DNA of 64,000 bases from Viridibacterium sp047600765 (lineage in GTDB: Bacteria > Pseudomonadota > Gammaproteobacteria > Burkholderiales > Rhodocyclaceae), in contig JASGKF010000001.1 of NCBI GenBank assembly GCA_047600765.1, forward strand, positions 434,001-498,000, written 5' to 3'. Shown here in pieces: positions 61,146 to 64,000 of this stretch (position 1 is its first letter; each line of letters begins with the position of its first letter). The notes below the pieces were generated by a model. That model was not told the DNA's origin and did no database searches. It saw only the letters and a list, made by a program, of their open reading frames with translations. The position numbers and the translations under genes are program-made.

Positions 61146-62853
61146 TCGCTGACTGCGGCGCCAGTTCGAAACACACAGCGCCGGGCTGGTTGTTCACCAG
61201 ACGCAGGCGATAGCCCAGCGAATCGGCCAGCCGCGCAGCTTGGTACAGCCCGATGCCCAGCCCTCGATCAGACGGCAAGGGGCGCAGGAACAACACTTCT
61301 GCCCGGCCGGACTCGACCGGGGCACCATCGTCCTGCACGCTCAGACAGCAACGCCCGTTGTTCGCCCGCAGGCACACCTCGACCCCGCCCGCCGCACCCG
61401 ACTTCTCGATGGCGTTGCGCATCAGGTTATCCGCCACGGTGTCGAACAGCAGCACCGGCAACTCGGTCTGTGCGATGTCGCCTTCCAGCACGAAACGCAC
61501 CCCCTCTTCGGGATGTCGCGCCTGCAAGGCCTCCCACCAGTCTGCCGCCATGCCTTGCCGGACATCGGACGGCGCGGGCTGTTTGATGTTGTCGAGCGCG
61601 GCATGCAAACGCTGGCTGATGACGGGCAACTGCCGACTCAACAGGCCCTGCACAGCCTCGTTACGCCCTGTCCGCCCGGCCTCGTTCATCGCGAAACACA
61701 GCGTGTCGATGGACTGCAGCAGGTTCTTGATCTCGTGCGTCATGCGAGCCCCGGTTTCATGCACGGCCCGCAGGTAGGAGATCGATTGCAGATGGCGCGC
61801 TTGCTCCCGCGCCGCATGGAATTCAGCCAGCAGACGCACCATCAGGTCGAGCTGCCACAGTTGCATCGCAGCCAGTTCGTAACGCGAATGCAAGCCCAAC
61901 TCCAGCGCACCGTAGCTCAGCACGCTGCGCCGTTGCGCCACCGCCCCGGCAAAGCCAGCCTGATCCTGCGCCCCGCGGCGAATGCGCCAGTCCACACCCA
62001 GCACCTCGGGTTGATCGAGCATGCTGCGCACCGCCTTCTCGACCAGTGCCTCGGGCGCCTCATCGCTCGCCGACAGCCGCGCCAGCTGGTCCAGCCACTG
62101 CGCAAAACTTGCCTCGCCCGACAGGGCGTGCCGCGCCACGGCAAGGCTGAGCCCTGCCCCCTGCGCTGGACTCCACACCCAACCCAGCAACATCAGGCCC
62201 ACCGCCATCAGCGCCAGCGACTGCAGCAAGGCCACCAGGTAGCTGAGTCCGGAAATGAACATCAGGGCCAAAGCCCCCAGCAACACGCCGGACAGCACCA
62301 GCACGATCACCACACCACCGAGGAAATCCAGCGCCCGCTGTTCGCGCCCCTGCTCCGATGCATCTCGCCGCGCCAACCAAGGCACGACCGGGAACAACAA
62401 GAGGCCACCCCAGCTGACCACGCGCGTCAGCAATTCATCGCGCAATTCGGGTTGCGGCAGCATGGCCGGCAGCACCAGCCCCGTCAGCGCCACGATCAGG
62501 TAAGCCTCAGCCACCCAGAACGACAAACGCGTAGGACCCTTGGCTTCACGAAATAGCTCAGCCCCCAGCACGCCAGACAGCACCAGCATCCACAGCAAGG
62601 CCAGCCCTGGCGACATCCAGAAGCCCAGTGCACCGATCACCAGCAGGCCGATCACCAGTGCCTGCGGCCCGACCCGGCTGTCCTGCCGCACCAGCGGCTG
62701 CCACATCAGTACCGACCCAAGGTGACACAGCATCAGCACTCGCCCCAACGGGGTCGCCACGCCCTGAACCAAGCCCAGGTGCAACAGCAACAGACTCGCT
62801 GCCAGCAGCCGGGGGCGCATGTGCCATGTGGCAAGTCGCTCCTTCAACAACAT
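61135..62853 (-). CDS. Multi-pass membrane sensor histidine kinase
   Basis: About 572 residues. About seven or more hydrophobic helices fill the first 230 residues, then a GAF-like stretch (about 250-345) and a helical region. The phospho-acceptor His373 lies in RMTHEIKNLLQS, and an ATPase part has DNLMRNAIEKS and RGLGIGLYQAARLADSLGY. The multi-pass head and kinase layout recall PilS, but the sequence also fits PrsK-like kinases. No response regulator is adjacent. ATG 62853 starts MLLKERLATWHM. It is convergent with the cyclase and overlaps it by 11 bp. Confidence 0.85.
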   Translation of the reverse strand: MLLKERLATWHMRPRLLAASLLLLHLGLVQGVATPLGRVLMLCHLGSVLMWQPLVRQDSRVGPQALVIGLLVIGALGFWMSPGLALLWMLVLSGVLGAELFREAKGPTRLSFWVAEAYLIVALTGLVLPAMLPQPELRDELLTRVVSWGGLLLFPVVPWLARRDASEQGREQRALDFLGGVVIVLVLSGVLLGALALMFISGLSYLVALLQSLALMAVGLMLLGWVWSPAQGAGLSLAVARHALSGEASFAQWLDQLARLSASDEAPEALVEKAVRSMLDQPEVLGVDWRIRRGAQDQAGFAGAVAQRRSVLSYGALELGLHSRYELAAMQLWQLDLMVRLLAEFHAAREQARHLQSISYLRAVHETGARMTHEIKNLLQSIDTLCFAMNEAGRTGRNEAVQGLLSRQLPVISQRLHAALDNIKQPAPSDVRQGMAADWWEALQARHPEEGVRFVLEGDIAQTELPVLLFDTVADNLMRNAIEKSGAAGGVEVCLRANNGRCCLSVQDDGAPVESGRAEVLFLRPLPSDRGLGIGLYQAARLADSLGYRLRLVNNQPGAVCFELAPQSATMQ

Positions 62854-62904
62854 GCATCGCCTTTCAAGCTGTCTCACCCCTGCGCATTTGATGACACCTC
62901 TGGC

Positions 62905-62920
62905 TGTGACAAATTGCACA
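62905..62920. promoter_or_regulatory. CRP/Vfr-like binding site
   Basis: TGTGA-CAAATT-GCACA matches TGTGA-N6-TCACA in 9 of 10 half-site positions. It lies 52 bp before the sensor-kinase start and 86 bp before the pilin sigma-54 element. It could act on either gene. cAMP from the neighbouring cyclase would be the cofactor. Confidence 0.6.
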
Positions 62921-62990
62921 CCCTGTCAGAATCTGAACGGATTAGCGTTCTGGAAGCCACGAATTGCGGGTGTTTCGCCCGCTTGAGTGC

Positions 62991-63006
62991 TGGCATCATA
63001 GTTGCT
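62991..63006 (+). promoter_or_regulatory. Sigma-54 promoter of the downstream prepilin gene
   Basis: TGGCATCATAGTTGCT matches TGGCACG-N4-TTGCW with GG and GC exactly 10 bases apart. The start point would be near 63017, 30 bases before the ATG. This is the layout of PilR-activated pilin promoters. Confidence 0.82.
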
Positions 63007-63046
63007 GATTTCCTCGCACTCACCATAAACAGAGTCGAACAAGAAA

Positions 63047-63670
63047 ATGAAAGCTCAACAATCGGGTTTCACGCTGGTCGAAATTGCCATCGTGCTGGTC
63101 ATCATCGGCCTGCTGCTGGGCGGCGTGCTCAAGGGGCAGGAGCTGATCACCCAGGCCAAGATCAAGAACCTCGCGAACGACCTGAACGGCATCACGGCAG
63201 CCGTCTATGCCTACCAGGACCGCTTCAAGACCCTGCCGGGTGATGACCCCAAGGGTTCGCGCTGGGCGACCGAGCTGGACCCACTGGGCAAAGCCGCAGC
63301 CGGTACCAACAAGGGCGACGGAGACGGCAACGGAAAAATTGACGACGCTGCGGAGCCGGGCCTTTTCTGGGGACATCTGCGCAAGGCAGGTTTCATTGCC
63401 GGTAGCCCGGTTGGCGGCCCTCCCCTTAACGCTGCTGGCGGACAGATCACCGTAGTGGCTGGCGCCTATGGCATTGGCGGAACGACCATCTGTATGGGGG
63501 CATTGAACGCGAAGATGGCCGAAGCGCTGGACACGCAGATGGACGATGGCGACCCAGCCAAAGGCATCGTGCGTGCTGATGACATTACAACAGCCACAAG
63601 TGCCGCCACCGATGTCACCAAATACGTTGATGACGGCTCGACGCTCTACACGCTCTGCAAGCAACTCTGA
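63047..63670 (+). CDS. Type IV prepilin (possible major pilin)
   Basis: 207 residues with a textbook prepilin N-terminus, QSGFTLVEIAIVLVIIGLLL; cleavage after Gly, Glu5 present. A long helix follows, then GDDPKGSRW and an acidic NKGDGDGNGKIDDAAE loop that resembles a calcium-binding turn but lacks the usual position-12 acid. A C-terminal Cys and an inner Cys could form a disulfide. Its own sigma-54 promoter and terminator make it a single-gene unit, so it may be the major pilin. Confidence 0.88.
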   Translation: MKAQQSGFTLVEIAIVLVIIGLLLGGVLKGQELITQAKIKNLANDLNGITAAVYAYQDRFKTLPGDDPKGSRWATELDPLGKAAAGTNKGDGDGNGKIDDAAEPGLFWGHLRKAGFIAGSPVGGPPLNAAGGQITVVAGAYGIGGTTICMGALNAKMAEALDTQMDDGDPAKGIVRADDITTATSAATDVTKYVDDGSTLYTLCKQL

Positions 63671-63690
63671 TTGCGAGCCAGCCTGAAATG

Positions 63691-63720
63691 AAAACAGCCT
63701 CCTCGCGGAGGCTGTTTTGT
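63691..63720 (+). terminator. Intrinsic terminator after the prepilin gene
   Basis: A 12-bp stem, AAAACAGCCTCC/GGAGGCTGTTTT, with loop TCGC, is followed by GTTTTG. Confidence 0.9.
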
Positions 63721-63828
63721 TTTGGGCGCAGGGATTCAAGGGGACTCGCGGAATCGCTCCGACGTCAGGATTGCCACTGATCAGAGATGGCCACCACTAC
63801 TGCCATCAACGACAGTAGCGCTGCAGAC

Positions 63829-64000
63829 TCAGCCCCCCTTCAGCAGCTTCAACTCCGCCACCGACAGATCCGCCGACACCCCCAGCAGCACCAGCACATC
63901 GCCAGCTTCCAGCTGGGTCTCGCCACTTGGATTGAGGTCGCGCATGCCACGCCGGCGGATAGCCGTCACGCTGACGTGCAGGTCCTCCAGGTGCAGTTCG
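63829..64000 (-). CDS. C-terminal TrkA-C (RCK_C) end of a probable cation transporter, partial
   Basis: 56 residues end the gene, which runs off the right edge. The sequence VTAIRRRGMRDLNPSGETQLEAGD followed by VLVLLGVS is a TrkA-C domain, the ligand-binding end of KefB/KefC-type potassium/proton antiporters and related channels. The gap to the prepilin terminator (about 110 bp) holds nothing I recognise apart from a short CTACTG/CAGTAG repeat. Confidence 0.75.
   Translation of the reverse strand, partial: ELHLEDLHVSVTAIRRRGMRDLNPSGETQLEAGDVLVLLGVSADLSVAELKLLKGG

Noticed and set aside
63316..63360. EF-hand-like calcium loop in the last prepilin
   Set aside because: The acid expected at loop position 12 is Ala and the Glu is one place late; noted only as acidic.

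Overview
The window is a 64 kb stretch of chromosome from a G+C-rich, motile Gram-negative proteobacterium. The best fit is a betaproteobacterium, perhaps Rhodocyclales-like. This rests on gene order (carA-carB-greA-DUF4149-yhbY/rlmE-ftsH-folP-glmM), a pst operon, FlrBC-type flagellar control and an MSHA-type pilus cluster. The rRNA genes give a full rrs-tRNA-Ile-tRNA-Ala-rrl-rrf operon but could not be compared with a database here. I see no insertion sequence, phage, integron or CRISPR array.

Layout. 0-10 kb: SPFH protein with NfeD, frameshifted SrkA kinase with a YchJ-like protein, a PilZ protein, a chemoreceptor, a secreted heparinase-II/III-like enzyme coupled to an MFS carrier, and a membrane diguanylate cyclase with an inhibitory site. 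10-15.4 kb: MoxR ATPase, DUF58, TgpA-type transglutaminase (frameshifted) and the lytic transglycosylase MltB, nearly end to end. 15.4-27.5 kb, mostly minus strand: an uncharacterised HEXXH protein, glmM, folP (frameshifted), ftsH, rlmE, yhbY (plus strand), a DUF4149 protein, greA, carB (two frameshifts) and carA behind a promoter and a terminator-like leader. 27.5-35.4 kb: an orphan hybrid kinase, argD, and pstSCAB without phoU. 35.5-43.9 kb: flagellar genes, with flrB-flrC-fliE on the minus strand and fliFGHIJ divergent. 43.9-49.4 kb: the rRNA operon on the minus strand. 49.7-63.7 kb: an MSHA/type IV pilus-like operon (secretin, TPR protein, ATPase, platform, three assembly proteins, two pilin-like proteins) ending in a membrane adenylate cyclase. 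A convergent multi-pass sensor kinase and a separate prepilin gene follow. The right edge holds the C-terminal end of a probable TrkA-C cation transporter gene.

The most interesting unit is the pilus region. The class III adenylate cyclase overlaps the preceding prepilin gene. The gap between the sensor kinase and the next prepilin gene holds both a CRP-like site and a sigma-54 promoter just upstream of that prepilin. The pilus ATPase has an N-terminal tandem motif like the c-di-GMP-binding MshEN fold. This suggests, but does not prove, pilus production and action under cAMP, c-di-GMP and sigma-54 control.

A technical pattern runs through the window. Seven single-base frameshifts break otherwise complete genes, including folP and carB. 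Six lie where the restored reading contains GTCGAC or GTCAAC (the GTYRAC family). They look like systematic consensus errors rather than real mutations.
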